Shown: positions 25,246 to 38,299, counted from the stretch's first letter. The stretch is 64,000 bases of DNA from Torreya grandis (GCA_037957365.1 JARHVA010004804.1:1010501-1074500), one strand, 5' to 3'. Numbers and translations are program-made. The notes: generated from the sequence alone by a model not told the origin.

Positions 25246-26124
25246 AAATGTTGTGCAGAGTTATTATCCAATTAATAATAGATTCTTGAGTTTTATTAAC
25301 ATTAATTATCAACCTAGGATATGTATGCTTTTCAAGGATGTCAGCACTATATATGAATTTTCGATTCACAGATTAACTTGCTTTACTAGTTTTAGTACAA
25401 TGAACTTATGTTGAATTCACTAGATAGTTGTACTATGAGACTATTATAATATAAATACATAAGTACTTCACACTTATGAATCACACATGCATCACACTTT
25501 ATATAATCAAAATAATAATAAAATCAACTTACAACACACTTAAACTAAGGAGGGTCATGATCTTCACTACAAATCCTTCCAAGGGGGCCCTTCCTCATTT
25601 ATAATTGAGTATTAATCCTTCTTTAAGAGATTTGAAAAAGCTTATTACAAAATCAACCTTCTCATTACTCAGATGTATAGAAATTAAAGATTGCTATAGA
25701 ATATTACAATATTTAGTTGTAATGACTTCTATAATTCTTCTATTCTATTATCATCTATCCAACTCCTAATCTAATCTAAGTTCTACAATTAAATATAGAA
25801 GATAGTTTATTAAATTTTAACAAAAAACCATTAAACTAGGAAAAGTATAAATACTTTAAGAACTGCCCCAGTGAACCTTCAGGTGGTTAGTAACTAAATT
25901 TACTTGTTTTAGGCCTGACTAGGTTATGGATAATGTATATAACTTTGCTATTTTACTTCTTTTTGTCTCCTTCCCATTGTTATTGTATTTCTCATATTTG
26001 GTAGCACATCCAAAATTCCTTGCATGTGGGGAGTCCATAAAATATCTATGGTCCTCTTCAATCATTCACTTAGTTCCCAAGATAGCTAGATGTGCCCTTA
26101 ATAGCTGATCACAATAATAGTTCT

Positions 26125-26355
26125 ATTTTGCATAGCAGCTACGAGAAACCTATAGGTGAAAACCTATTGTTACTATAGGCAATCTATAATGGATATGAGC
26201 AACATATAGGTGGAAACTAGTAGTGTCTATGGGAAACCTATATATGTAATCCTAAAGTTGTTATGGACACCCTACAAGTGGAATCCATTAGTGGCTATGG
26301 GCAACCTATAGGTAGAGCCAACAGTTGCTATGGGTAGCCTATAAGTGTTGTACCT
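26125..26355. repeat. 34-bp minisatellite inside the right LTR
   Basis: Same array as at 13633-13860, with unit starts near 26142, 26199, 26231, 26266, 26299 and 26332. Confidence 0.8.
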
Positions 26356-26455
26356 AAACAAGATTCCTGCAACCTTATGCTACCCTTCAAATGTTTGTTA
26401 AATAAAGTTACACAAGTATAATCTAATCAAAGAGAAAGCATCATTAATTCATAAC

Positions 26456-26584
<129 letters not shown>

Positions 26585-26717
26585 TAATGCACACATAAAA
26601 TCATAAATTCATTCATTCATTTGTACAATTCATGGATGGTTATGGGGATTTACATAGAAAAAGATATATACTAGGTATGGATTAGGCTATAAAATAGAGC
26701 AATTGGTGGCCTCATCA

Positions 26718-26722
26718 AGTAC
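26718..26722. repeat. target-site duplication AGTAC, right
   Basis: Identical to 12747-12751. It marks the right end of the insertion. Confidence 0.85.
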
Positions 26723-27722
26723 CTATATGCTCCTAATGTTCTAAGGGTTACCCTGATCTCTAATAATAGCCTGGGCATAGTTATTTTATGGATGGCTCTA
26801 TATATAATCAAATAGAATTGCTTAGCAACAACCCACATCTCTTCCCTATATTTGTAAATTCTAACCTTTGTGAAGATATGGGAAACTATCCATTTCATGT
26901 TTGGGTTTCAATTGGTAAATTAAGGGAACTTGATAGTAACACAAATGGCATCAACCAAGTAGGACATCATATAGAAATTATTTCCTTATTTGTCCATGGT
27001 TTTCTTGATTTTGGTAGCCAAATTATAGGAGATAATATCCCTAAAGGGAGGGGTCATCGAGTCATCTATAATCATAGATAATAGTGAAAATCACTTCTCA
27101 TCCACATGACCAATGTCTTCTACTCTAGACAACCTATTCATTATGTCCATCCCCATTTTTAACCCTTTTTTGGATTGGGTGATGGGAATCTAATTTATTT
27201 TAGACTTGTATATGAACCTCCTCAGGTTATCTACCTAACTTCTCAAGACTTATTTGATATTATACGAATCAATCCATTGGGTCATGGTGTCTTGATTGTA
27301 AAAAAATTTAATCTTGGGCAAGTCATAATAGGGTTTAAAGGCCAATCTATCTATATAATCAATATAATTTCCAATGTTAAAAGATTTGATCATGTGATCC
27401 ACACAACTAGAGTGAATAAAAATTTGGTGGACTAAGTCCAAATAGGGGAACACCTATAGATTGGATGTAGATTTGTGTAATCCTATAGAATTAAGCACTA
27501 AAATGTTAGACCTTTCTTATAAAATGCTAGAAGCTTCCTCATCACACTATCCTGGTATACCATCCTCTCCACATGGTATAATAAGTCATTATAGTGTTTA
27601 TCATATATGGCCAATGTAATTAAATTAAAGTTGGTGTCTTAAAAGATTGTGTTTATTCGATAAGAATATAGGAATGGAAATTGATCTATCTTGGTGGCCC
27701 CAAATGCTCTTGCTTTGGCCAT
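26723..27722 (-). pseudogene. family P copy 1, N-terminal part
   Basis: N-terminal third of the multi-copy protein whose remainder is at 10361-12746. The start is taken at ATG 27722 (MAKARAFGATKIDQFPFLYS). Further parts are IYDKHYNDLLYHVERMVYQ, KLLAFYKKG, the open stretch ending MTQWIDSYNIK, NNFYMMSYLVDAI (copy 3: NHNFYMMSYVVDIII) and VYRAIHKITMPRLL (copy 3: VYQAIYGKHIPKI). It then breaks at GAYRY, where the LTR element inserted. Stops and frame changes are frequent. No catalytic motif is visible and I do not recognise the family. All family P copies in the window point the same way. Confidence 0.6.
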
Positions 27723-29184
27723 GACTTCTAATTTTCAATTAATGAACCTGTAGATTGCCTAAATGTCAAATGAATGCACATAAGTTTCTTAGCAAATTAT
27801 ATAAAGTACTTTAGAGTTTTCAATAGATAGTAATGGTGAATGCTAAGATTCAATGTTTTAAACCCCAATTTTTTCTCAAAATCTTGAATTACAAAATAAG
27901 GGACATAAATGGTAAGTATCTTTCATTTGATTTGACATAAAGCCTAGGTGTCTCTTTAGTTTTGTTCCAACGGCTTCAAAAATTCACTTTTGGGAATTAT
28001 CCAATCATCGCTCTTGGTTTTTACACATGCCTTATCATCATAGGATTGACCTTTTATTGAGGTGGATTGGATTTATAACCACTAAAATGAACCTCCATTA
28101 GCATTTAATTCATACCAATAATTGACATTTGTGTACAACAATGTGTCTTTTAGGTGTTGTACTTGACATGTGCTTGACACTAGGTGTTTTTTCATGTATT
28201 CTAATATTTTAATTTAGGTATTATGATATCTAGGTGGGTGGCATGATATTTTGGCACATGGCATATTTAAATTAGCTTGTAAATAATTTTAATTTTTCCC
28301 ATCTTGACCCATTTTATTTTAGGCCAATGTGGTCTTGGGACCTCTATTATCTTGTCAAGTGGTAGGCTTTCATTGGATCATACTATCACATGGTTGTATT
28401 ACATGAAAATCTCAATGAACATGTCCATTATGACACCTTGTCATGTGTTACCCTTCGATTAGATCTCTCATATTCAATTATCACATGAATCAACTTTTTT
28501 CATCCTTAGACTAATGTGGCCTTAGAACTTTTGCTAGTTTTCCAAGTGGCAAGTTATTATTGGCTCATATTGTCATGTGGATTTGTTATATGAATTTTTT
28601 AATGGACCCAAATGCCATGCCACTTTGACAAGTATCACATTTTAATTTGATCATGTAGTCATTGGGTTTCATGGATTCATTTTATCATATTATTTCTATG
28701 AGATATGGGTCCACATGTCTTCAACCCATTATTCCTAAATGTTGCATGGCTTCCATGTCACATATAACTACTTAAGATTAAGTGACTTACTAGCAAGTTT
28801 CATCTTATCATGCAATCTCTATATCATGAAATTGAAAATTTTCATCTTGACTCTAGGGAAAAATTGAGTTCCAAGTGGCATGATGTGATAGGATAGTATT
28901 ATTATGTTAATTAAAAAATAATAAAAACCTTGGAGGTTGTGACCAAATGACATGTGGAGTATTCTAATTGAGTGATATGGTCATGAACTTTGTAAATTTT
29001 TTATAAGCTAGAATGATGTGATTGGGTGACAAGTTATAAAATCCCATTGGATCACATTATCACTCTATTTTTCAAAGGCATAAAGATATGCATCAAAGTT
29101 TGGAACTTACATGACTGAGTCACTAATGCATACAACACTACCACATGTCTTTTAAAGCTAAGCTGACATCAAGGTTCTTACCAA
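27723..29184. other. spacer with a 186-bp worn tandem repeat
   Basis: Non-coding. The clearest structure is a direct repeat of period about 186 bp: CCAATGTGGTCTTGGGACC at 28325 matches CTAATGTGGCCTTAGAAC at 28511, each followed by CAAGTGG, ATTGG.TCATA.T.TCA and TTAATGGAC-like phrases. A possible third copy (TTCCAAGTGGCATGATGTGA) lies near 28870. Confidence 0.6.
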
Positions 29185-31110
29185 ATAAAAAGGTGCCATT
29201 ATTATATCAAATCCCTTAAAAGGACCTTTAAAATCAATATGGAAGGTATTCCAAGGCCCCTTTTGAGGTATATACTAGGAGATACCTTGAAAGAAAATTC
29301 CAATCGTTTGCATGTTCAAGGTATCTCCTAGGAATTATCTCAAAAGAAAATTCCAATCATGTGCATATTCAATGTATCTCCTTGGAGATACCTCAAAATA
29401 AAAATTCTAATTGTGTGTATGTTCAAGGTATCTCTTATGAATTACCTTGGAAGAAAATTCCAATTATGTGCATGTTCAAGGTATGTATGAGGAGACCCTT
29501 TGAAATTACTACAAGGCCCTTCAAAGAAATCCCTTAGGAGATAATTAGAAAGAAGATTCCAATCATGTGCATGTTAAAGGTATCTATTAAGAGAACCCTT
29601 AAAGGTAATATAAGACCCTTAAATATATCTCCTAGAATATACTTTGAAGGGCATTGTAGTACCTTCAAGGCTACCTTGAAGGTATCTCTTTCAAGATATT
29701 TTTCAAACATACATAAAGGTATCCTTGAAGATATTAAAAATCCCTCCAAGGAATCTCTATCTACTAGGAGAACCGTTGAAGGTACTACAAGATTCTTCAA
29801 GGTATCTCTTATAAGATACCTTGAATGGAATTATAGTACCTTTAAGGCTACCTTAAAGGTATCTTTTAAAAATGATGTGGCACCAGGGTTATTTCCAAAT
29901 AAAAAGGTGCCATGGTTATATCAAATCCCTTGAAAGGACCTTCACAATCAACATAAAGGCATTCCAAGGCCCTTTGAGGTATTTCCTAGGAGATACCTTG
30001 AAATAAAATTCCAATCATGTGCATTAATAAAGTTAGTCCATAAAATGTATAATACCATGCTTTATTATTCTAACTATAAAGGCTAAGAATCAATCTAATT
30101 AAAACTTTGCTCAGACAAATAGAAGAAAGGTTTGACAAATAAGGAAATAATTTAAAAGTGAATCCCCATTTATTGAAGAATAAAAGGGGGATGTTGGGTA
30201 CAACAGTATCTACTAGGAGAACCCTTGAATATACTACAAGACCCTTCGAGGTATCTCTTAGAAGATACCTTGAAGGGCATTATAGTATATTCAAGGATAC
30301 CTTTAAGGTATATCCTAATAGATACCTTTAAAACATTCATAAAGGTATCATTGAAGGTATTAAAAGGCCTTCTGAGGTATCTTTATCTACTAGGAGAACC
30401 CTTAAAGGTACTACAAGACCCTTCAAGGTATCTCCTAGAAGATACCTTTAAGGGTATTATATTATCTTCAAGGCTACCTTGAAGGTATATTCTAAGAGAT
30501 ACCTTTCAAACATTCATGAAGGTATCCTTGAAGTTACTACAAGGTCCTCCAATGTATCTCTATATATCTTGAAGGTATCTTTTAAGAGATACCTTTCAAA
30601 CATGCATAAAGGTATCTTTGAAGTTATTACAAGGCCCTCTAAGGTATCTCTATCTACTAAGAAAACCCTTGAAGGTAATACAAGACCCTTCAAGTTATCT
30701 CCTAGAATATACATTAAAGGACATTTTAGTACCTTTAGGGCTACCTTGAAGGCATCTCCTAAGAGATACCTTTCAAATATGCATAAAGGTACCATTGAAG
30801 GTATTATAAGGCCCTTCAAAGTATCTCATAAGAGATATCTTTAAAGATAATTACAATCATGTGAATTTTAAAGGTATCTACTAGGATACCCATTGAAGGT
30901 ACTATAAGCTCTTTAAAGGTATATCTTAGAAGATACCTTTAAGGACCTTGTAATACCTTCAAGGGTACCCTAATGCATGTTTTAAAGTATCTCCTAAGAG
31001 ATAACTTATACCTTTCAAACATGTATTAGGATACACTCAAAGGTACTATAAATCCATTCAAGATATCTCCTTATAGATACCTTAAAATAAAATTCTAATC
31101 ATGTGCATGT
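29185..31110. repeat. palindromic minisatellite array 1
   Basis: Almost the whole interval is built from short elements around the palindrome GGTATCTCCTAGGAGATACC, spaced by stretches such as TTCCAATCATGTGCATGTTCA, AGAACCCTTGAAGGTACTA and CAAGACCCTTCAA. Because the core is its own reverse complement, both strands give similar spurious peptides (for example open frames at 30479-30844 + and 30514-30819 -). Two higher-order blocks are visible, each opening with AATAAAAAGGTGCCAT (about 29188 and 29897). An unrelated segment of about 185 bp interrupts the second block at 30022-30207. Related arrays are at 37.1 and 43.0 kb. Confidence 0.9.
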
Positions 31111-31999
31111 TGAAGGAATGTTATAAAAATTTCCTAGAAATTTTCTAGAACATGCAAATTATAGGGATATCTTTCATAGTTGGAAGCTGAAAAGAATCAT
31201 AATAGCATGAGTGAATTTATAGAATCTTCAAGTTTATACACAATAGTAAATATAAAGATAAACTAACATGGTGTTAATAATTATGGAATGTAAACAACAT
31301 AATACAAGATAGAACAATCTAAAACAAAATAGAGTAAACACTGTGCATTAGGCATACATAAAAGAATCTTAGGAAAGCCATAATAGAGCTAGTATATTAA
31401 TCTCTATCACACATTAGAACCATATTAAATTAGATCATAGAAATATAGATAGATTTTACATGACTCTATCTCTTCACATTACAACTTTATAACATACAAA
31501 ATGAAAAGAGTCTTAGCATTATTATATCTATCACTTAGCTAAAAAGGCTAAAGACATCCAAAAGATCATATAGATGAAAAAATGATACCTTGTGCACATG
31601 TGTCCATCAATTATAGAATTATGATTTTATGAGGCCCTACTCCATGTCCAACACTTTCTCAGACTTAAACTATTGTTTCATCCCAAGACAAATTATGAAC
31701 TCTGATCTCAAATAAAGCTAGAAAAGATCAACCTTTCACAAAAATGGCAGTAATCGCTCCAAGTGACATTGATTTAAACCCTTTACACACTACTTAGCCA
31801 CCCTTTCAAGTTTTCAAATAAGTAGCATACTTGCTTACCACCCTTTATAGTTTTTCATAGATTATCTTAACCAGGTGTCCATCTAGGTTAGGGGTTTCCA
31901 ACCAACCTAGGCCCACTTCAAATGCTTATGACTATGTTACAAAGTAGATTTTTTTCTTAAATTTCTAAAGTTGAATTGTGTATTTACCTATTATAGTGG
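31111..31999. other. stretch without a recognisable gene
   Basis: The array fades out in AAATTTCCTAGAAATTTTCTAGAAC (31128-31152, itself partly palindromic). The rest holds no clear coding signal or repeat. Confidence 0.5.
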
Positions 32000-34900
32000 T
32001 GGTGCCAAAGTTTGGCTAGGTGGCTTTGTATGTTATGGCTTCCCAAACTGTGACTTGTATCTAACTTTATCTTCTACAAAATTGCTTTGATATCCTATGG
32101 TGGAATGAACTTAGGTTCATCTATGATATGTGTAATAGTTGGTTTAACCTATGAGAGTTCATGCTTGAACATTTTCCAATTATCAAGTACTTTGTGCACC
32201 ATGGTAAGTAAAATACATAGTAGAATCTAAATGACCATAAAATTGTGCACATCTTCTTATTCTACAATGATAAGGAAGTCTCTATCATTTGATAGCTGAA
32301 GCTAGATATATGACAAAATATCATCCAACATGTCTATAGTCTTTTGCAATTGAACAACCACAAATGTGTTGTGGATTGTCTCATTCTACCAGACCTAGAG
32401 CTTCTTCATTATGGTATCCTTGCCATCTAAAAACTATTGAAATACACCATTTAGTGTTTCTCTTATATCCATTCAATCCCTCATTATAGGTTTAGTTTTA
32501 TCCATCATTGAAAACTCTAGTTTCGTAGAAGCCAAGGATTTTTCAAGGTGATACTTTTAATCAAGTATTATTTGCATTATCTTCTTATCCTAATGCACAA
32601 TAGTATCTATGACCTATACATATTCCTCTGGTAGTTCATAAATACATTCCATTTTAAAGTATATATCTTGCCCTTGGGTGCATAGTTTATGTGTGCTCAC
32701 TTAATAATTTTTTAGTTGAGTTAGTAACATTGTGAGTTATTTTTCCTCAGACATTACTTGATCACTAAGGACTTACATAACTAGAGTAGGACAAGAGGTA
32801 TTAATGAGCTGTCTAGCCTTAGCAATTTGATTTTGTGTTTTCACTTTCTCCTCATGTTGCTAAAAAATAATATGATCTAATTTTGTATCCCTTTGCACAA
32901 TGAATTTTTAGAATGTAGACACTCCTTAAATTTTCTTGGATAATGGAAAGTGTGAAACATCTAAATATATCTCCATGGAAGTGGAAGCAAGTACGATAGA
33001 TGTGATTTTGACTATGGTAGGAGATGACATAAATTGAGCCAATGGAAGCAAGAAAGTGTTATGATGAGATGATGTGGTAGGGATATCCAAAAACCATTGG
33101 GTAGAGGGGAGAGAATTTAAAACTAAAGTATCCTCTAGTACACTTGATTGGGTTTCATACTTGTAAGATATTACTTCTACTTTTGCCTTTTCCTTAGCTT
33201 CTTTTTCTTTCATAGTTTATGCCTCTACATGTTCTACTTCTACCATTTCCTCAGCTTAAGCCTTGGTTATGGCCTCAACATGAACTTGGGATACCTCTTT
33301 AGCCTTGGCTGTGGCCACAATTTTGGCCTTAGAATCTACCTCAGCCTTAGCTTTGGCATCAACCTCCAATTTAGCTTTGGCAACAACCTCAACTTTTTCC
33401 TTTGTAGCTTGTGCTTCTACCTCATGTTTGACTTCTTTTTTATTATGACACTATTATTTGGCATCTTTATCTCACTGTTATTATGTTATTTGATTTTGTT
33501 TCTATGTAACTTGTGCCTCTTCATAATTGCATACTACCTTTTTATGCTCCCTTCTCTTTATTTTAGCTTGTTCTTGGCCTTCTTTCTCTCATCTTGAGCT
33601 TCTTCAGCCTTATTTTTCCTGACCTCAGCTTCTTTAGACTTCTTTTGTTGTTTTTCCTCCTTGATGCACTATTTTTCTTGTTCCTATTATGCACGTTGGG
33701 ATTCTTGCATAGCTATTTGTTCCATGACATCTTTCTTTCTTTTCCTTCTCTACTTTTTTCTTTTTCCTCTCTTCTTTCTTTGTAGCCTCCTCCTCATGAT
33801 CCGAAGTATCCTACACAACATCTATTTATTCACTAGATCTACCACATTGGTATTTGGATATCCCTTCATTACATACACATCATCCATTTCCATATTAGAT
33901 TATGAGTGATTTGAATATTTAGGTTTGATAACCACACCTTTGCACATAAAAATATTTCTCAAATCTATCCGAGGGACAAGTGTATCCTTGTGTCTCCTTG
34001 GGCCCCTAGACTTCATGTGATGGATACTAATTTTTATGATTGGCTCTTTGAAAAATACCATATGTTCTTGTATGATGGTTAAAGGCCTAACCCAATTATG
34101 GTCATGTTATTTGTGAATTAATGGCCATATCGGGCTCCCTTCCTTTGGTAGATCCATAATATGTATAGACAATAAACTAACTTCTAGATATTTTTGGAAA
34201 ATTTCACTTACAAGTTCATGTTGAGATTCTTCTTGACATTTAACATCAACAATAATAGAGGGAGGGGGTTTCATAATGTCAACCAAAAGGTCATTTCTTA
34301 CCTTATTCCACACTTATAAAGTGTGTATTATTTTCTATAAAAATAACTCCTCATCCTCCTTATTATAGACCTCTTGGCTGATGTCTTTGATCATGCATTG
34401 AAGAACTTCCTATTCATCAACCTTGAACATTAAGAGATCATACTCACAAGCTATTATTGGAATATATAGGTTATCTAAATAATATTTGATTTGTCTTGAT
34501 CTCTTTCTAGCTAGTGGTGGTGAGGCTCTCTACACAAGTCCCTTCTATTTTCCTTCTTTTTGTTGTGGGGGAGATACAAACTACTATGGTGAGGCATGTG
34601 GTTGTGTAGCTGGCTATGGTTATTATTTCTCTTGCCTACATTATTGTGCACTTAGAGGGATGGTTTGAATAGGCCATATTGACCTCATGACTAGGTCTTT
34701 CTACCTCCATACTTCAGCTTGTGCTTCAAACATTATGATGAAAAAGGGAATTGGAGTCATAGTTGGCATGTCTAGCTCATGCACCTTGATTTTAATACGA
34801 TTACGATTGTATAACTTGGTTATTGATGCATGTTACCCCAAATATTGCATGACATCCTTTGGAATTTTAGGGTATAACCTGATCAAATCTAGAACCTCAA

Positions 34901-35900
34901 GCCACCATGTGTTAAACTACCCTGATTGCTCATAATATTGCATTATCTTAGTCCAAGTGATGCCTGCTATGGTAGTAGCAAGACAAAATTCTATAGTAAC
35001 ATTAACTTGGCCTAGTGGGGACTTCTATTAGGTGAAGCATAATAATAAAACTAGAAATTGATATTGGAAATTTTATGAACTACCTGAAACTACCTTATTG
35101 ATATTAGTGGTAAGCTCAAATGCAATAAACTTAGGCCAATTTAAGTTCTCATTCAAGTGTATCATGTGATACATAATATCAATTAATATTTTTGTTGCCT
35201 ACTTGGCCTAGTTTGTTGTCTACCAATACCTATTTATAATACACTCTAATAGAATGTACTTAAATATCCTTAATGGAGTCAATTAGGGTTCCTATACCTA
35301 CCCTAGTGGGAAAATTTTCTTGAACAAATGAATGAATTGGCAGTGTGGTGGACTTTAATGGCAATACGGATTTTCCATGATCTAGGAGGCGTGTAGCTCT
35401 TGCCATGGTCTATGTATTGATCCAAATGGTGATATCTTGGGACAAATGAATTCCCCCTAGTTATATCTAATTAAAAAGGTATGCATGACCTCATCCAATT
35501 GCCTAAGTGTAGGTAAATTGATTAGCCTCTTTGCATCAAAACCTTGAAGTAGATGTTGAAGTGAAAGAGCTCTTACTTGTGTACTTGGTTATGTTGATGG
35601 GTTGAAGAGGTTAACTTCAGTAGTGTCCATAAAGTCAAAGGAATCTGGGTTATGGAATTTGATTTGTCAAACACCTAGCCCAATCCCAATTTCTACCTTT
35701 TTTGCATCTATGGGTGGGATCAACAACCTAATCCTATCCATGACTAAACATGTAATCTATGCTATTTGATTGACTTATTCTACCAAAATTTGGGTATTGA
35801 ATTTTTTGCATAAGAGTATATTTTGGAGAAGATAGTAGAAAAATCTTATTTTCTAAAGTTTGTAATGTTTCAGAATTGTTTATCCCCTTCATTTTATGAA
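32000..35900 (-). pseudogene. family Q, multi-domain protein remnant of unknown function
   Basis: A long - strand protein readable over about 1200 codons with many stops and frame changes. The N-terminal half contains ALSLQHLLQGFDAKRL, LPTLRQLDEVMHTFLIRYN, MYHMIHLNENLNWPKFIAFE, NVTIEFCLATTIAGITWTKI, MQYYEQSG and KLYNRNRIKIKVHELDM (35.6-34.7 kb). A 68-codon open piece follows at 34313-34107. Next comes a long Lys/Glu/Ala/Val-rich stretch (33.75-33.15 kb, e.g. KEKVEVVAKAKLEVDAKAKA) that would be an extended charged helix, then a 95-codon open piece (33213-32926) and coiled-coil-like sequence (about 32.9-32.3 kb). I do not recognise the family. It differs from family P in sequence but shares its general plan and its position beside a palindromic array. 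The ends are approximate. Confidence 0.5.
33140..33790 (-). other. charged Lys/Glu/Ala-rich segment of family Q
   Basis: The + strand is strongly C/T-rich (TTCTTT, TTTCCTC). On the - strand this reads as alternating Lys, Glu, Ala and Val with heptad-like pairs (VEVVAKAKLEVDAKAKAEVD). The large Phe/Leu-rich frames on the + strand (33148-33597 and neighbours) are its mirror image, not genes. Confidence 0.65.
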
Positions 35901-36344
35901 TTTTGGCATCCAATTTGATCTTTCCAACCTCTTTAATTATACTAACTACCTATGCATGAGTGCTCTTCCTCATGTTTAATATTTTATATTTGATAGTGAC
36001 CTTTTTTGTCTCACAAATATTTAAATTACCCCATAGTGTGTGTTTGATGTGACCCTATGTCACTTCATGTAGCCAATTTGTTTAATGAATCCACCTATTA
36101 TGTCCCAACTTGATCCACCTCGAACAAGATGTAATATTTTAAAATGCCATATCATTAGTGTTTTTACATGACTATTAGTGGTCCTTTTTCCATACCTATC
36201 TTGTCATTTCCACTTTCAAAAAATTAATTTGAGCTCAATGTACTTTTTTTGCCAGATTGCTCCTTAATCTCATTCTTCAAAAAATTTCAAAAATGATATT
36301 TTACTTTTAGGACTAAATTATTAAATGCATTCAATAAGTTGTAC

Positions 36345-36620
36345 TATGTAGGTTTTGGGACTTAGTTTTATTAAGAACTATTTTGTTTGGGATTTTGTTC
36401 AAACATTAAGTTTAGAGTTTTTTTCATCAAGGAAAGTGTTTGGAACTTTTTTATTGGACATTTTACTTGGAACCTTTTTTAGCAACTTTATGATTCAGGG
36501 TTTTTGCCTAAAACTTATTTTCATAAACTTTGAGCTTCAGGGATTTTGATCAGAACTTATTCTTCAGACATTTGGTTCAAAAATCATTTTGAAGAATTTG
36601 GTTTTTTGGATATTTTGATA
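36345..36620. repeat. about 42-bp worn minisatellite
   Basis: Recurring phrases GGGATTTTGTTCAAACATTA (about 36388), GGGTTTTTGCCTAAAACTTA (36498) and GGGATTTTGATCAGAACTTA (36540). The last two are 42 bp apart. The copies are heavily diverged. Confidence 0.55.
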
Positions 36621-37129
36621 TTGAAACTTTAAATTTAAAGGATCTTTTCAAATATTTTTTTTAAACACTGTTCCAAAGGATTTGGTATTCTTATATTTTC
36701 TATTCTTAAATGTTGTGATGTGAGATTAAAAGTGCTAAGGCTTAAGCCTAAAACCATTTATACATCTTAGTAATATGGTTCCCTATAATTTTTTTAGCAA
36801 AATAGTACCTTGTTATGAGACTTCTTTAATAATGTAGGGTCCTTTCCATCTAGTGTGCATCTTCCTTGGAAATGCTTTGAACCTACTATCATATAATAAC
36901 ATTGCCTATTCCATACTAAAATCTTTATATTTTAAGTTTTGATCATGACATGCCATTATGAATTAGTTCTCAAACAAGTCTTAAATTAATAAATTCACCA
37001 TTTATGAATACAAAATTCATTTCCACTTCATAATTTGTTTTGTTTTATTATTTTTGAATATTTATGCACATTCACTCATATATCCATAACTTGACTATCC
37101 ACCACATGCCAAGGTTATATTAAATACCT

Positions 37130-37690
37130 TGCAATAACCTTTGTAATCAACATTGAGGGTATTACAAGGCCTTTCAAGGTATCCCCTAGGAGATACCTTG
37201 AAATAAAATTCCAATCATGTGCATGTTCAAGGTATCTACTAGGGAAACCCTTGAAGGTACTATAAAACCCTTCAAGGTATCTATTATAAGATACCTTATA
37301 GGGAATTATATTACCTTTAAGGGTACATTGAAAGTATCTCCTAGGAGATACATTTCAAACATGCATAAGTTTACCCTTGAAGGTATTACAAGTCCTTTTA
37401 AGGTATCTCTTAGGAGATACTTTGAAAGAATATTCCAATCATGTAAATGTTCAAGGTAGATACTAGGAGACCCCTCTAAGGTACTATGTGGCCCTTCAAG
37501 GTATTTCCTAGGAGATACCTTGAAAGAAAGTTCCAATCATATGCATGTTCAATGTATCTCTTAAGAGAACCCTTGAAGTGCATTATAGTACCTTCAAGGG
37601 TACCTTAAAGGTATCTCCTAGGTGATACGTTTCAAACATGCTTAAGGGTACCCTTAAAGGTATTACAATGCACTTCAAGGTATCTCCCAA
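37130..37690. repeat. palindromic minisatellite array 2
   Basis: Same family as array 1. Near-perfect palindromes are at 37176-37199 (GGTATCCCCTAGGAGATACC core) and about 37495-37524, where 30 bases pair with one mismatch. The block opens with a phrase like that at the start of each block in array 1 (AATCAACATTGAGGGTATTACAAGGC). It lies about 1.2 kb upstream of family Q on the - strand. Confidence 0.9.
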
Positions 37691-38299
37691 ATTCTCAATT
37701 ATCTTAACAAGATCTTATTCCATGATCAATCACTGAGATCTATCAACTAAAACTACTATGCCACATTCTTCATTAACATAATTTTAGTAACTCAAAACAT
37801 AACTTTTAAAACTACTATTGTATATATAAAATAGCTAAGATACCATATCAATGATAAGAAATGGAAGACACCACAATACAACATAAACTTGTAGAATAAC
37901 CCAAAGGAATTTTTATCTGTATTTGTTGTCAAAATTTATCCTCTATGATTATAAAGGGTGATACACTTTTTATAGGCTTTGGATGAGGCCAACCTCATCT
38001 CTCAAGCAAAGTTGAAGTAACATTTAAAATCTTATTAGAGACAAAAAAAGTTACAATAATAAAGACTTCCAAATAAGGCTTACAATTATTAGAGGGCCTA
38101 CCTATGAGGTGGTAGATGTAAATGGTGGCACTTGTGCATTGGTGACTATTATAACTATTGTAGTTGAAAATCAAATCATTGCTACTATGAATAAAATCAT
38201 TATCATAGTGTGTCATTTCATTAAAGGGACTATTGTAACTAGAATATGAGTCATAGTTGGAGCAATGATTTCAATTGCAATTACTAATGGGGTAACCAT
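37691..38299. other. stretch without a recognisable gene
   Basis: Decayed sequence between array 2 and the 3' end of family P copy 3. A TATA-like CTATAAAAAGTG is present on the - strand near 37965-37976, without a supported transcript. Confidence 0.4.

Noticed and set aside
26788..27435. + strand frames at 26788-27081 and 27175-27435
   Set aside because: They are shadows of the - strand family P copy 1; the homologous phrases shared with copy 3 are all on the - strand.
29534..30844. Overlapping 85-122-codon frames on both strands
   Set aside because: The palindromic repeat gives similar peptides on both strands (LSNMHKGI, CMFERYLL); there is no independent coding evidence.
29185..31110. CRISPR-like array of palindromic repeats
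   Set aside because: Spacing and unit sequence vary, the spacers are themselves repeats, no cas genes are present, and the context is plant retrotransposon DNA.
33148..33909. Phe/Leu-rich + strand frames resembling a membrane protein
   Set aside because: They are the reverse image of the Lys/Glu/Ala-rich segment of family Q, which fits the longer - strand reading.
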